Shown: positions 16,603 to 27,207, counted from the stretch's first letter. The stretch is DNA of 64,000 nucleotides from Vibrio sp. BS-M-Sm-2 (GCF_041504345.1 NZ_CP167894.1:744001-808000), one strand, 5' to 3'. The notes: generated from the letters alone by a model not told the origin. Numbers and translations: made by a program.

Positions 16603-18667
16603 ACGTCGTCTCCAAGTCATCTTTATTGTCGTTGTTATCACTGTCAGCGCTGTTACCACGACCAGAGTTGTCGCCTTTCACTGACTGTTTCTTTGCTTCT
16701 TCAAGCTGCGCACGTCGAGCAGCTTCAATCGCTTTGATCTCTTCAACTTCCACGTAGTAGTCCACATCGTCGTTGTAGCTGTGTTGAATACACGTCACCA
16801 CGATGCCCACTAAGCTTGCTGCTGCTAACCACCAGATGTACCAGATCATCGCGAAGCCAAATGCCAACGCCCATGCAGAAACATAGATACCTGTCGGTGT
16901 ATTCTTCGGCATGTGAATACGTTCGTATTCTTCTTCCTGAGTCGGGTCAAACTCACCACTTTGCTTTTGATACCAGAACGAATCGATCTCATCGCCCTTA
17001 GGCAATTTTGCAAAGTTGTAGAACGGCGGTGGTGAAGACGTTGCCCATTCGAATGTACGTCCACCCCATGGGTCACCTGTTAGATCTCGGTTTTGGTCGC
17101 GGTCACGAACACTCACGTAAATCTGAACGAACTGACACACCACACCCATCGCAATCACGCCCGTACCAGCAGCCGCAACCGCCAGTAGAGGGAAGAACTC
17201 AGGGTTGATGTCTTGGCTCAAACGACGCGTCATGCCCATAAAGCCCAGAGCGTAAAGTGGCAAGAACGCCATCAAGAAACCGATGATCCAGCAGTAGAAT
17301 GCGCGTTTGCCCCAAAGCTCGTTCAGAGTGAAACCAGTCGCTTTCGGGAACCAGTAACCAATCGCTGCAAAACAACCGAAGACAACGCCACCGATGATTA
17401 CGTTGTGGAAGTGCGCAATCAGGAATACCGAGTTATGCAAAATGAAATCTGCGCCCGGTACTGCCATCAATACGCCCGTCATACCACCAACGGTAAAGGT
17501 GATTAGGAAGCCCACGGTCCACATCATTGGCGTGGTAAAGCGGATACGTCCTTTGTACATGGTGAACAGCCAGTTGAAGATCTTAACCCCGGTTGGGATA
17601 GAGATAATCATGGTCGCGATGCCGAAGAAGGCATTCACATTGGCGCCAGAACCCATGGTGAAGAAATGATGTAGCCAAACCACAAACGCTAAAATAGTGA
17701 TAGCCACTGTCGCCCATACCAACGAGGTATAACCAAACAGTTTTTTGCGAGAGAAGGTTGCAGTCACTTCAGAGAACACACCGAAGATAGGCAAAATTAG
17801 GATGTACACCTCAGGGTGTCCCCATGCCCAAATCAGGTTCACATACATCATCACGTTGCCACCAAGGTCATTGGTGAAAAAGTGCGTGCCGATGTATCTA
17901 TCCAAAGTCAGTAACGCGATGGTTACCGTTAGGATTGGGAAAGAGATGATGATCAGGATGTTGGCACACAGAGACGCCCACGTGAATACTGGCATCTTCA
18001 TCATTGGCATAGACGGAGTACGCATGCGCAAAATAGTCGCGAAGAAGTTCACACCCGTTAACGTGGTACCCACACCGGATATTTGCAGCGCCCATATCCA
18101 ATAATCGACTCCGACTCCCGGACTTGCCTCAATACCGGAAAGCGGCGGATACGCCAACCAACCCGTACGGCCAAATTCACCTAAGCCAAGCGACATGTTG
18201 GTTAGGATGATACCCACCACAAATAGCCAGAAGCTCAGGTTATTGAGGTAAGGGAACGCAACATCACGAGCACCAATTTGCAGTGGCACAATGATGTTCA
18301 TCAAACCGATAACCAAAGGCATCGCGACGAAGAAAATCATGATCACGCCGTGAGCCGTGAAGATCTGGTCATAGTGATGTGGCGGTAAATAGCCTGTCTC
18401 ACCCGCTGCAGAAAGCAATTGCTGACTACGCATCATGACGGCATCGGCAAAGCCACGAACTAACATCACCATCGCGACCGCAATGTACATGAAGCCCAAT
18501 TTTTTGTGGTCTACAGAAGTAAACCATTCATTCCAAAGGTATTGCCACTTACCGGCTTTTGTTACCGCATACACCACTAAACCACCCACTAAAGCGATCA
18601 TGGTTAACGTGAACAAAATAATGGGTTCGTGGTAGGGAATTGAGTCTAGAGTTAATCTTCCAAACAT
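16592..18667 (-). CDS. cyoB: Cytochrome bo3 ubiquinol oxidase subunit I
   Basis: A 691-residue heme-copper oxidase core with about 15 helices. The Cu-B ligand and cross-linked Tyr motif is [10 protein letters not shown], followed by the adjacent His pair in [11 protein letters not shown] and the heme ligand region [17 protein letters not shown]. The N-terminal quinol-oxidase extension ([16 protein letters not shown]) is present. The enzyme oxidises ubiquinol, reduces O2 to water and pumps protons. The last 40 residues are unusually polar and Asn/Asp-rich ([21 protein letters not shown]), which may be a species-specific tail. AAGGA lies 8 nt before ATG. Confidence 0.97.
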   Translation of the reverse strand: MFGRLTLDSIPYHEPIILFTLTMIALVGGLVVYAVTKAGKWQYLWNEWFTSVDHKKLGFMYIAVAMVMLVRGFADAVMMRSQQLLSAAGETGYLPPHHYDQIFTAHGVIMIFFVAMPLVIGLMNIIVPLQIGARDVAFPYLNNLSFWLFVVGIILTNMSLGLGEFGRTGWLAYPPLSGIEASPGVGVDYWIWALQISGVGTTLTGVNFFATILRMRTPSMPMMKMPVFTWASLCANILIIISFPILTVTIALLTLDRYIGTHFFTNDLGGNVMMYVNLIWAWGHPEVYILILPIFGVFSEVTATFSRKKLFGYTSLVWATVAITILAFVVWLHHFFTMGSGANVNAFFGIATMIISIPTGVKIFNWLFTMYKGRIRFTTPMMWTVGFLITFTVGGMTGVLMAVPGADFILHNSVFLIAHFHNVIIGGVVFGCFAAIGYWFPKATGFTLNELWGKRAFYCWIIGFLMAFLPLYALGFMGMTRRLSQDINPEFFPLLAVAAAGTGVIAMGVVCQFVQIYVSVRDRDQNRDLTGDPWGGRTFEWATSSPPPFYNFAKLPKGDEIDSFWYQKQSGEFDPTQEEEYERIHMPKNTPTGIYVSAWALAFGFAMIWYIWWLAAASLVGIVVTCIQHSYNDDVDYYVEVEEIKAIEAARRAQLEEAKKQSVKGDNSGRGNSADSDNNDNKDDLETTYAS

Positions 18668-18672
18668 GACGA

Positions 18673-19569
18673 TTATCCTTGGGTTTCCGGCAAACAGTTC
18701 ATTGAACCAGGGTACTGGGTCACAACATCAGTGAATAAAAATGGTGGGATACTGGAGAACAGAGTCACAGGTTCAGCCACACTCGGCGCAGCCAAAGAAC
18801 GGAATTGATCCCAGTCTTCAATACGGTCCGGGCTTGCTTTCACTTTTTCCACCCAGTTTAGAAACGCCACTTGATCAGGCATGGCTGATGCGGTGAATTT
18901 CATTTGAGAGAACCCTTTACCACTGTAGTTCGATGCAAAACCTTTGAAGTCACCTTCGTGGTTCGCGATCAAATTCAGCTTGGTCACCATTCCCGGCATC
19001 GCGTAGATCTGCGAGCCAAGACGCGGGATAAAAAACGCGTTCATGATGTTGTCTGAAGTTAGCTTAAACGTCACCGGTACATCTTTCGGGAACGCAACAT
19101 AGTTAACCGTCGCAATGTTTTGCTCCGGATAGATGAACAGCCACTTCCAGTCCAGAGAGACCACTTCGATCACCATAGGCTTAACGTCACTCTCCAGAGG
19201 CTTGGAAGGCTCTAGTTCGTGTGTTGTTCGCCAAGTGATGGTGGCCAGAATCGCAATAATGATGATTGGAATCGTCCATACCACTATTTCAATCTTGGTT
19301 GAGTGCGCCCAGTCAGGTGCGTACTCTTCTGTGGTGTTGCTTTCACGGTATCTATAAGCAAAGTAGATGGTCATCAGGATCACGGGGATGACGACAATCA
19401 GCATCAGCAACAGAGCAGTAATAATCAGCTCCTTTTCCTGAACGCCAACGCTACCTTTTGGGTCGAGCAATGCGGAGTTACATCCTTCGAGCATCAGGAC
19501 GGTTCCCACCAAACCAATCCTCGACAGATTTGCTCTCGATAAAATGCGTTTATATCTTGAAGCTTCCAT
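18673..19569 (-). CDS. cyoA: Cytochrome bo3 ubiquinol oxidase subunit II
   Basis: A 298-residue lipoprotein subunit. A lipobox LMLEGC places the lipid-modified Cys at residue 30. Two helices follow ([28 protein letters not shown] and [21 protein letters not shown]), then a periplasmic cupredoxin domain ([44 protein letters not shown]). The CuA ligands of cytochrome c oxidases are absent, replaced by [12 protein letters not shown], which is the quinol-oxidase version. It is the first gene of cyoABCDE. Confidence 0.96.
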   Translation of the reverse strand: MEASRYKRILSRANLSRIGLVGTVLMLEGCNSALLDPKGSVGVQEKELIITALLLMLIVVIPVILMTIYFAYRYRESNTTEEYAPDWAHSTKIEIVVWTIPIIIIAILATITWRTTHELEPSKPLESDVKPMVIEVVSLDWKWLFIYPEQNIATVNYVAFPKDVPVTFKLTSDNIMNAFFIPRLGSQIYAMPGMVTKLNLIANHEGDFKGFASNYSGKGFSQMKFTASAMPDQVAFLNWVEKVKASPDRIEDWDQFRSLAAPSVAEPVTLFSSIPPFLFTDVVTQYPGSMNCLPETQG

Positions 19570-19801
19570 TAACTTTCTCGATGGTTATCCAGCCTCAGAA
19601 CGAACGCCCGAGTACTGGTTGTCATGGTCATTAGAATATTTATGTGTTGAGCATGTGAAACGACGCATCTCAAAGCGAAACGGAATTAGCCACTATCTTG
19701 AACAGTCGACAGTTGAACAGTTGAACTGACAAGTTAAAACGACAGTGCTGCGCAGCCGAAACATTGCCGCACGGTTAAAACCACACAAAAAATATGACTT
19801 A

Positions 19802-19830
19802 ATTGTTACACTTTGAAATACATTGTTACA
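19802..19830. promoter_or_regulatory. Direct repeat ATTGTTACA, period 20 bp, upstream of cyoA
   Basis: Two exact 9-bp copies two helical turns apart, about 235-260 bp upstream of the cyoA ATG. Direct TGTTA repeats are the building block of ArcA sites, and cyo is ArcA-repressed in E. coli. The assignment is inferred and the distance from the gene is large. Confidence 0.35.
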
Positions 19831-20266
19831 TTTAGCGCATTATGAGGAGTTGAAATTGAAAGCTCACCAAACAAACTTGGAAACTAACCTTCCAGTTATG
19901 AAAGTAAGATGTGGGAAATTGATGCAATTCAGACGCACGATATAGGCGTGCCACACGAGTCGAGCCATGTGCAGAAAAGGATTAAAGCGAAACGGAAGAA
20001 AGAAAAGTAAACACGCAGTAGAAACAATAATGATTGATTACATTAGAAAGAGCGAATTAAGCAAAGTGTGATGATCGTCAAATTTATGAATTCACATACG
20101 ATTTCAAAGGTATTTACAAAAGATATCACTCTAGACGACGACCCATCAGCCAATCGAATGACACGTTGATTTTTATGATAATCATGTCAATTATACGCAG
20201 TAGAAAACGGGCAAAGATGAAGATAAAAAGCCGATTTTTGGGTATTAAGAGATGTTTTAAGCGGGT

Positions 20267-20294
20267 ATTACTCCCCTCAAGGGAGGGGAGTAAT
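20267..20294 (-). terminator. Strong hairpin after the RND permease gene
   Basis: ATTACTCCCCTC-AAGG-GAGGGGAGTAAT, a perfect 12-bp stem 18 nt past the permease stop. There is no T tract on either side, so it may act as an mRNA 3' stabiliser as well as a terminator. Confidence 0.65.
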
Positions 20295-20311
20295 AGTCAT
20301 TAAGAGAGAGA

Positions 20312-23300
20312 TTATGCTGTTGGTTCGACGACGGTTTTGCGCTGATTTTTAGTCATCAAATGATAAACCACAGGCACAAAGTAGAACGAGATAAGCGTGG
20401 TTAATACGGTACCCCCCACAATCGCGACTGCAAACGGAGGCCAGAAACCGCCACCAGCGATGATCAATGGCATAAAGCCCCCCACCGTCGTAATCGTGGT
20501 TGAACTGATATGTCGAGTACACGACATCACCGCCTCTACCACCGCATCCACATTGCCTGATGAAGCTTGTTTATCGAGTTTCAATTCCGTCAGAATTACG
20601 ATGGCGGCGTTAATCGCTAAGCCCGCAATCCCCAGCATGGCGATGATCACCGTAAAACCAAATGGGTAGCCGAAGATCCACACCGACAGCAACCCGAGGC
20701 CACCAGCCAATCCTGCTACCATGAAGATGATGCTACTCATTCGGAACGAATTGAACGACATCACCACCACTAACACCATCAATACCACCACGACTGCGAC
20801 ATTCGAGATAAGACTGTTGACTGAATTGTCTCGTTCAGCGGATTCGCCACCAAAACCAACCGTGTAACCAGACGGAATTTCATAGCTTTCTAAGCGTTTT
20901 TGGAATTCATTAAGCACGGTTTGAGGTAAAACACCCGCTTCAATGTAACCCTCGATGGTATTCACACGTTGCCCGTTACGACGAGTAATCGCCCCGCGAC
21001 TCGTCGTCAGTTCAAGCTCGGCTAAGGTAGACACATTGATACCGGTTGAGTAGACATCTGAACTGATCGGCAAACGGATATTGCTTAAATGCGCTAAGTT
21101 TTCACGCGCGTCATCCGCAACACGAACACGAATTGGCACCGATTCACTGCCCTCAATAACAGAGCCGCTTTCACGACCAGTCAGCGTCGTTTGCAACATG
21201 CCCGCAAACTGATTGAGTGAAATCCCGTTAAGTTTTGCGGTGTCTTCATCGACCTTCAACCACACCTTCGGAGTACCCGGTTGCAGCGTTTCCCTTGTGT
21301 GCGTCACATGAGGAACACCCACCAAAATCAATCGCACATCCTCACCAATCGCTTTCAACGTATCGAGGTTTTCACCATACACTCGCAGTTCAACGGGCGC
21401 GGTAAATGGAGGCCCTTGGTTAAGCTTACGTACCAAGATTTGTGCTTCCGGCACCTCTTCATCCAACACCTTTTGCAACTGTGGAATTAGCGCATTGGCT
21501 TGGTCAAAGTTCTCTGTTTTCACCATGGCTTGCGAGAAGTACGGCGCGTTGTTTTGCCTAGCTTGTAGGTTGTAATAGAACGATGGGAAGTTAGCGCCCA
21601 CTAGCCAATCTATGCGCTCTACTTCGGGGTAGCGATGAATGATATCGTCTATTTTTTCCGAGGTATTTTTCGTCGCATAAATGCTCGCTTGCGGTGGCAT
21701 GTACACTTGAATCTCAAACATGTCTCTGTCTGATGGCGGAAAGAACTGCTCAGTCAGCTGAGACATACTCCAATAACCAGTAAATGGTACCAACAACACC
21801 AAAGCGATCGTGATAATTGGATGCGTTACACCAAAGCGGACAGAAGACGAGAACCAACGCGTCAATGCAGGAATTCTCAAGCCTGTCATGTACCAATGGT
21901 GCTGCCCTTTCTTGTCGACATCACTGAGTTGTTTCGGTAATAACTTGGTCGCCAAGCCCGCAATTAGGGTATGTGAAATAATGTAAGAACCGATCAATGA
22001 GAAAGACACCGTAATCGCAATTCCCCCCACGAACTCACCCGATGCGCCAGGCATCAAAATGATCGGTGCAAAGGCTAGGACAGTGGTAAGTGTCGAGCCC
22101 AGTAACGGTACCCATAAATGCTTCAACGCATTCATGGTCGCTTCAGCTCGCTGTTGCCCTTTCAAGCGATAAGCTTGAATGGTATCAACCATCACCACAG
22201 CGTTATCCACCATGATCCCGAGCGCCACAATTAGGCCTGTCACCGACATTTGGTTAATCGGCACGCCGGTCATTTTCATGATCGACAGGGTCAATAATGA
22301 GGTTAATGGCAGAGAAATTGCCACTAAGATCGCGGCGCGAACGCCCAAGGTCACGAACAGCACAATTAAGATCAAGCCGAAACCGATCATCAAGCTTTTG
22401 CCTAAATCGTCTAAGCGAGTTTCGGTATAACCTTGCTGATTAAACAGCACCGTCACCTTAACGTTACTTGGTAACTCTTGCTCAAATTTACCAATCAGAT
22501 CATTCGCTCGCGACGTCCAGTTGTCGACTCGCAGATCAGGATGCATTCTTGCCGCGACAATCACACCCGGCTCACCATCAATAATGGCAATCTGGTCTTG
22601 TGGGGTTTTCTCACCACGTTTCACAGAAGCAATGTCTTCCATACGGATGATGTGACCTTTGCTATCAGTGGCTATTGGCACTTGCTTAATGCGTTCAATA
22701 GAATCGAGTTCAGATTTAATTTCTAAGCCAAAGCGAGAATAAGCACTCACTAACTCACCGGCGGAGTTCTTGGCGTCTGCCCCTTCTAGCGACTCAGCAA
22801 TATTGGCACTTGAGCGCCCTAACGCCGCTGCATCGGCAGTACGCAAGCTGATTTGAATCTCTTCTTGTGGCATCCCGTATTCATCAACGAATTCAGTGCC
22901 CGATAAAGTTCGTAATCGCTTAGCCAGTTCTTTGGCATAACGACCCAGCGTTAATCGGTCAGGCTCGCCTGCACCCGACCAAGTTAGAGATGCGATGGTC
23001 GTGAAAGCATAGGTGTGGTCACTGTCGAGATCGGGGGAATGAGAGCCCGCAGGCAAAATGGATTCGATGTCAGATAGCTTGTCGCGAGCTTGAGACCAAA
23101 CCGGCTCAGGCTCGGTGATGGTGTCATTCAATTCTAAGGTGACAATAGACACGCCCGGCCTTGAGGTTGAGCTCACGAGTTTAACTTCACTCAGCTCGCG
23201 CAGCTTGTTCTCTATCACCTCAGTAACCAAGGTTTCTACACGTTCGGCACTGGCACCGGGAAAGCTGGTTGTGATATTTGCATAACGGTTGATGATGACA

Positions 23301-23410
23301 GGGTCTTCTGCGCGTGGCAGCGTCATAAACGCAGAAATACCACTCACCATGAGTAGTGCCGTCATCAAGATGAGCAATCGAGTATTGGAAATAGTCTCTA
23401 TGATTTTCAT
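20312..23410 (-). CDS. RND efflux transporter permease subunit
   Basis: A 1032-residue inner-membrane proton-driven pump. It shows the twofold RND plan: TM1, a large periplasmic loop (porter domain with PGASAERVETLVTEVIENKL), TM2-6 with GLIVALGIMVDNAVVMVDTI (the proton-relay Asp pair region), then a second periplasmic domain and TM8-12 with AMLGIAGLAINAAIVI. The PRAEDPVIINRYANITTSFPGASAERVE start places it in the AcrB/MexF-like superfamily subgroup often called VmeI/YegN-like. It is the second gene of an operon with the adaptor, 8 bp apart. No outer-membrane channel gene is adjacent. Confidence 0.93.
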   Translation of the reverse strand: MKIIETISNTRLLILMTALLMVSGISAFMTLPRAEDPVIINRYANITTSFPGASAERVETLVTEVIENKLRELSEVKLVSSTSRPGVSIVTLELNDTITEPEPVWSQARDKLSDIESILPAGSHSPDLDSDHTYAFTTIASLTWSGAGEPDRLTLGRYAKELAKRLRTLSGTEFVDEYGMPQEEIQISLRTADAAALGRSSANIAESLEGADAKNSAGELVSAYSRFGLEIKSELDSIERIKQVPIATDSKGHIIRMEDIASVKRGEKTPQDQIAIIDGEPGVIVAARMHPDLRVDNWTSRANDLIGKFEQELPSNVKVTVLFNQQGYTETRLDDLGKSLMIGFGLILIVLFVTLGVRAAILVAISLPLTSLLTLSIMKMTGVPINQMSVTGLIVALGIMVDNAVVMVDTIQAYRLKGQQRAEATMNALKHLWVPLLGSTLTTVLAFAPIILMPGASGEFVGGIAITVSFSLIGSYIISHTLIAGLATKLLPKQLSDVDKKGQHHWYMTGLRIPALTRWFSSSVRFGVTHPIITIALVLLVPFTGYWSMSQLTEQFFPPSDRDMFEIQVYMPPQASIYATKNTSEKIDDIIHRYPEVERIDWLVGANFPSFYYNLQARQNNAPYFSQAMVKTENFDQANALIPQLQKVLDEEVPEAQILVRKLNQGPPFTAPVELRVYGENLDTLKAIGEDVRLILVGVPHVTHTRETLQPGTPKVWLKVDEDTAKLNGISLNQFAGMLQTTLTGRESGSVIEGSESVPIRVRVADDARENLAHLSNIRLPISSDVYSTGINVSTLAELELTTSRGAITRRNGQRVNTIEGYIEAGVLPQTVLNEFQKRLESYEIPSGYTVGFGGESAERDNSVNSLISNVAVVVVLMVLVVVMSFNSFRMSSIIFMVAGLAGGLGLLSVWIFGYPFGFTVIIAMLGIAGLAINAAIVILTELKLDKQASSGNVDAVVEAVMSCTRHISSTTITTVGGFMPLIIAGGGFWPPFAVAIVGGTVLTTLISFYFVPVVYHLMTKNQRKTVVEPTA

Positions 23411-23418
23411 ACTATTTC

Positions 23419-24534
23419 CTATTCAGCAGTAACGCTGGCTGGCTTCACGGTTTGACCGGGAACCAAGCGATGTAAACCACTCGCGATCACCTGTTCGCCG
23501 TCCTCGATTGCACCACTCACGTACGCTTGTTGATTGTTGGCAAACAACACCTGAACACTGCGGCGTTCAACCTTATTGTCTTCACCTACCACGAAAATGT
23601 TCCACACACCGCGCAGGCCATCAATCAAACCCGTTAATGGCACCCAATAACCTTGGTCATCAATCTGTTCATCAAATTTAAGGTAAGCAAGTTGACCTTC
23701 TAAAACAGAGGCTTGTTCGGGGAAAAGGTAACGCAGACCGACACTGCGAGATTGCGTGTCCACCATGGCACCCGGATTCAGCAGCGTCACTGCATAATCC
23801 TCCCGCCCAACACGAATGCTTGGCGAAGAGAGTGAGGTTACCTTTGTCATTTGATGGGCTGGAATACCAATAAAGGCTTCTTTGCCTTCAGAAGCGAGCA
23901 AAGTAAGAGTTGGATTACCCACATTGACCACATCGCCGAGCGACACAAAACGCGTTGCGATGGTACCCGAATACGGTGCAAGAATTGTCGATTTTACCAG
24001 TTTGAGATCGTTGCCTTTTACCGAGGCATCAATGCGCAGCAAGTTAGCTTGAAACACACGTTGTTCACTGGTTAGCGAATCAATCTCCGCTTCGGCACTG
24101 AAGCCTTTCGCTTTCAGTGAACGTTGACGTTTTAAGTTCGCGGCAACAAGGCTCAGTTGAGCTTTCACTTCTTCGGCTTGTGCTTTTAGTTGGCTAGATT
24201 CAGTCTGTAACAGTTGAGTGTCTAATCGAATCAGGGGTTGACCTTCGGTTACTGTGTCACCAACATCGACTAGAATCTCATTCACTTTACCCGCCAGTTC
24301 GAAACCTAAATTGGCTTGCTGACCCGCCTTAACCACACCAACATATTCACGCTGCACTGCATAAGAGGAAGACAGCGCTAAGGCCATCGTTTCTACAGTT
24401 AAAATGGTTTGGACGCTCGAAGCCGTTTGATTGGTTGAATCAACCGAATCTTGGGCTTGTTCCTTTTCGCCACATCCAACAAGAAAAGCCGATAGAGACA
24501 ACGCCACCGCACTTCCCTTCATCAATTTATACAT
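23419..24534 (-). CDS. RND efflux periplasmic adaptor (membrane fusion protein)
   Basis: A 371-residue lipoprotein starting MYKLMKGSAVALSLSAFLVGCGE, with the lipobox LVGC (Cys near residue 21). The two lipoyl halves (VKAGQQANLGFELAGKVNEILVDVGDTVTEGQPLIRLD and ILAPYSGTIATRFVSLGDVV) flank a coiled-coil hairpin (QTESSQLKAQAEEVKAQLSLVAANLKRQR). A beta-barrel and membrane-proximal domain follow. AGGA sits 9 nt before ATG 24534, which decides the start. It is first in the operon with the permease and is probably repressed by the divergent TetR protein. Confidence 0.93.
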   Translation of the reverse strand: MYKLMKGSAVALSLSAFLVGCGEKEQAQDSVDSTNQTASSVQTILTVETMALALSSSYAVQREYVGVVKAGQQANLGFELAGKVNEILVDVGDTVTEGQPLIRLDTQLLQTESSQLKAQAEEVKAQLSLVAANLKRQRSLKAKGFSAEAEIDSLTSEQRVFQANLLRIDASVKGNDLKLVKSTILAPYSGTIATRFVSLGDVVNVGNPTLTLLASEGKEAFIGIPAHQMTKVTSLSSPSIRVGREDYAVTLLNPGAMVDTQSRSVGLRYLFPEQASVLEGQLAYLKFDEQIDDQGYWVPLTGLIDGLRGVWNIFVVGEDNKVERRSVQVLFANNQQAYVSGAIEDGEQVIASGLHRLVPGQTVKPASVTAE

Positions 24535-24588
24535 ACTTACTGTTCCTATGCAGTACTCAATCATGTTCTATTTTTAGACTAACCAAAC

Positions 24589-24609
24589 CAAACTAGACTG
24601 TCTAGTTTG
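24589..24609. promoter_or_regulatory. Palindromic operator between RND operon and tetR
   Basis: CAAACTAGA-CTG-TCTAGTTTG has perfect 9-bp arms and lies between the divergent RND and TetR genes, 54 bp above the adaptor start. This is the classic position and geometry for a TetR-family operator controlling both genes. Confidence 0.78.
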
Positions 24610-24738
24610 ATTATGTTAAAAATAAGTTTCACCGTTAATGATTGATAAAACCATCACAAAAAGCATAATGCTTAGCGCAAAACCAAGTGCATAAAGCTGA
24701 GCAACACTAAGTACCAAGCAAGTAACGAGAAACAACAC

Positions 24739-25353
24739 GTGACTAAAATCATCAAGAGTGAACAGAAGAGATCGCAGATCTTAACCGCAGCAAGCCAACT
24801 TTTCTCTGAGCATGGCTTCAAGATCAATATGGATCAGATAGCCAAAGCGGCGAACGTTTCCAAGCAAACGGTCTACTCTCACTTTAAAAACAAAGACGAA
24901 CTTTTCGAAACCTGCATGCAAACCAAGTGTGCAGAGCGCGAACTGAGCCCTGCTGCCTTTGATATGAACGCGACGGTGGGTGATGAGTTGGTGAAATTTG
25001 GTGTGAAGTTTCAGGATTTGCTGCTTGATGAGCAGTCACGACAAACCTTTCAGAACGCGGTGAGTCAATCCAACACGCATCCAGAGATCGCCTCTATTTA
25101 TTTAGAAACGGGGCCACAAAAGACCACAAAACTACTCGCCGATTACTTGCAGACTAAAATAGAATCTGGCGACTTAACGCTCTCTTCTACAAGCTCGCCA
25201 ATCATAGCGGCGCGCCAACTGCTGCTGATGTTTCATGGCAAATCGGCATATTGGTCATTCTTCGGTCACGATAGCGGAGAGTCCGAAGAAGAAAGGCTTC
25301 ACTACACTCGTGAATGTGTCGCGCTATTCTTGAAAGGCAATCAGCCTCGTTAA
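24739..25353 (+). CDS. TetR/AcrR family transcriptional regulator
   Basis: A 204-residue repressor. The N-terminal helix-turn-helix is at residues 10-55 (SQILTAASQLFSEHGFKINMDQIAKAANVSKQTVYSHFKNKDELFE), and KQTVYSHFKNKDELF is the recognition-helix signature. The remainder is an all-helical ligand domain of the AcrR C-terminal type. It is divergent from the RND pump with a 9-bp-arm palindrome between them, so it almost certainly controls the pump. The inducing ligand is unknown. Confidence 0.93.
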   Translation: MTKIIKSEQKRSQILTAASQLFSEHGFKINMDQIAKAANVSKQTVYSHFKNKDELFETCMQTKCAERELSPAAFDMNATVGDELVKFGVKFQDLLLDEQSRQTFQNAVSQSNTHPEIASIYLETGPQKTTKLLADYLQTKIESGDLTLSSTSSPIIAARQLLLMFHGKSAYWSFFGHDSGESEEERLHYTRECVALFLKGNQPR

Positions 25354-25357
25354 TAGC

Positions 25358-25385
25358 TCATAGTTCATAGTTCATAGATCATAAC
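25358..25385. repeat. Heptamer tandem repeat TCATAGT-type, four units
   Basis: TCATAGT, TCATAGT, TCATAGA, TCATAAC in tandem between the convergent stops of the TetR and LysR genes. Same 7-bp period and TCAT core as the array at 9138. Confidence 0.85.
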
Positions 25386-25393
25386 TAAGTTTC

Positions 25394-26299
25394 TCATAAC
25401 ACTGAGTCCGCATTCTGGGCTGACTCAAGAAGCAGTTCATAGAAACGTTTTGCGGCTGGGCCAGTCTTCGCACCTTTCGGCAAAGTCAGATGCAGCGGCA
25501 CGTGATAGCCACTGCCATTTTCCACATTTAACACGGTGAGCTTGTCACTTCCTCGGCTATCAACAATATGTTTAGGCAACCTGCAATACCCCACACCCTG
25601 CTCTACCGCTCCAAAGGCATGGTCGAAATTATCGACCGTAATACGCTGGCTCGACTTCAACCAACCCACATCCTTTTTCTCTCCCAACTTTTCAACCGAG
25701 CCTAAATCTCGCACCACTATTTGTGGCAGCGACGACAACTGGTTGAGCGATATGGATGACATGTTAGCCAAAGGGTGCGAACTTGCGACAACAGGCTCCA
25801 TCTTTGTAAAGCCAAAGGCTTCAGCCGAGTAATTGGTTATGGGTAGGTTAATAATGGCAACATCGGCTCGTTCTTGAGTGACCATTTCGGTGGTCTTCGA
25901 CAGTGACGTTTCAACCACTTGTATCGACGTACTGTTGTTCTCTGTCATAAACGCAGCCATCGGCTTATAAAGACGCTCAAGGCAGCACAAATGATCAACC
26001 GCAACCACGATTTCAGATTCGACTCCCTTTGCCAACTGCTCACTGATCAGCTCCAATTCTCGCGCTTGCTCTAGCATGCTGCTCGCCCTACGCAATAAGG
26101 CTTTGCCGTCTTCCGACAATACCGCCCTGCGTCCTTCAACTTGAACCAAAGACACGCCCAATTGATCTTCCAGTTTTCTCAACGCATAAATCAACGTGGT
26201 GTGACTCTTATTCAATTGCAGTGCCGCCGCCTGAATGCTGCCAGCGCGGTCTATCTCATAGAGTGTTTGCCATTGGTCGAGGGTGGTCTTCAATCTCAT
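25394..26299 (-). CDS. LysR family transcriptional regulator
   Basis: A 301-residue LTTR with helix-turn-helix at residues 5-62 (LDQWQTLYEIDRAGSIQAAALQLNKSHTTLIYALRKLEDQLGVSLVQVEGRRAVLS) and an effector-binding domain. It is divergent from the ydhR-like gene at 26463, with a 163-bp shared promoter region. LysR regulators commonly control the divergent gene, so the YdhR-like oxygenase and its membrane partner are the likely targets. The stop lies 8 bp beyond the heptamer array. Confidence 0.9.
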   Translation of the reverse strand: MRLKTTLDQWQTLYEIDRAGSIQAAALQLNKSHTTLIYALRKLEDQLGVSLVQVEGRRAVLSEDGKALLRRASSMLEQARELELISEQLAKGVESEIVVAVDHLCCLERLYKPMAAFMTENNSTSIQVVETSLSKTTEMVTQERADVAIINLPITNYSAEAFGFTKMEPVVASSHPLANMSSISLNQLSSLPQIVVRDLGSVEKLGEKKDVGWLKSSQRITVDNFDHAFGAVEQGVGYCRLPKHIVDSRGSDKLTVLNVENGSGYHVPLHLTLPKGAKTGPAAKRFYELLLESAQNADSVL

Positions 26300-26462
26300 C
26301 GGTCTAAAATCCTGACAGTTAATGGCAACATTATGAACTTTTCTGTCTGTTTTTTACAGGTAATATAAATCTCAACAACAAACGAGAATGGCTTGTTTGT
26401 CTTAAACACCTATTTTTTATAGCGGATTTTGTTAAACGAAATTTGTTAAACGGAGAAACACC

Positions 26463-26768
26463 ATGAAACTACTACAAGTTGATTTTGAATTTAACGGCCC
26501 TTTCGGTGAGGAGATGTCGAACGCACTCGTAGACCTAGCTAAGTCCATCAACAACGAACCGGGCATGATCTGGAAAATCTGGACAGAAAACCAAGCCGAA
26601 AAACTAGGCGGTGGTGTCTACCTATTTGAAGATCAACTCAGTGCTGAGGCTTATTTAGCCATGCATGCTGCTCGCTTGAGAGAGATGGGCGTAGATGAAG
26701 TTCGCGGCGTGATTTTTGACGTAAACCAGCCATTAACTACCATTAACAAAGGCCCAATCAACGGCTAA
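26463..26768 (+). CDS. YdhR-family putative monooxygenase
   Basis: A 101-residue dimeric alpha-beta barrel of the YdhR family. The sequence MKLLQVDFEFNGPFGEEMSNALVDLAKSINNEPGMIWKIWTENQAEKLGGGVYLFED is close to E. coli YdhR, whose fold resembles small cofactor-free monooxygenases. GGAG precedes the ATG by 8 nt. It is followed 48 bp later by a four-helix membrane protein, likely co-transcribed. The substrate is unknown and activity is inferred from fold only. Confidence 0.88.
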   Translation: MKLLQVDFEFNGPFGEEMSNALVDLAKSINNEPGMIWKIWTENQAEKLGGGVYLFEDQLSAEAYLAMHAARLREMGVDEVRGVIFDVNQPLTTINKGPING

Positions 26769-26816
26769 TGAAATGAATAAAGAATTGGCGAAAGGCACGA
26801 GATAGAGAGATAACAA

Positions 26817-27191
26817 ATGAACAATAAAACGTTTTTAAGCCTACACGGCATCATTTACGCAGGGTTTGCCTTCGCGTTGTTTTTCCTACCAACAGTCATG
26901 TGGCCCATGTACGGTGTGGAAATTAATGATAAGTACGCGTATTTTCTCTCTCAACACACCAGTATCTTCCTTGGCGGTATTGCAGCGATAACATGGTTAC
27001 TGCGAGATATTGAAGCAGGAGTCAGCGCTAAAAAGCTCATCCAAGGTTTGGTTGTCACCAATATGCTGGGTGCGATCATCACACTGTATGCTGCTTTTAC
27101 GGGTATCTTTGTTGGCTTTGGTTGGAGCGACCCAGCGTTCTTCCTTTCACTATCAGTACTGAGCGTATTGCAAGTGCGTAAGCAAGACTAA
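26817..27191 (+). CDS. Small four-helix membrane protein
   Basis: A 124-residue hydrophobic protein with four probable helices (residues 5-27, 45-64, 75-97, 101-118) and short loops. It contains no charged motif that would suggest transport chemistry. Its start has GAGAG 8 nt upstream. It is the second gene after ydhR and may be co-regulated by the divergent LysR. I do not recognise a named family. Confidence 0.75.
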   Translation: MNNKTFLSLHGIIYAGFAFALFFLPTVMWPMYGVEINDKYAYFLSQHTSIFLGGIAAITWLLRDIEAGVSAKKLIQGLVVTNMLGAIITLYAAFTGIFVGFGWSDPAFFLSLSVLSVLQVRKQD

Positions 27192-27207
27192 CTCTCAGAT
27201 AATTAAA

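Larger units (their letters stand above)
19570..20311. other. Intergenic region upstream of cyoA
   Basis: About 740 bp without a convincing gene. It carries a 9-bp direct repeat ATTGTTACA at 19802-19810 and 19822-19830 (period 20 bp), a short ACAGTTGA duplication near 19710, and the hairpin at 20267. A 29-codon frame from TTG 19856 has an AGGAG ahead of it but no recognisable product. Confidence 0.5.

Noticed and set aside
19856..19945. Short TTG-initiated frame with AGGAG upstream, before cyoA
   Set aside because: Only 29 codons with no recognisable product; a ribosome-site match can occur by chance in AT-rich sequence.
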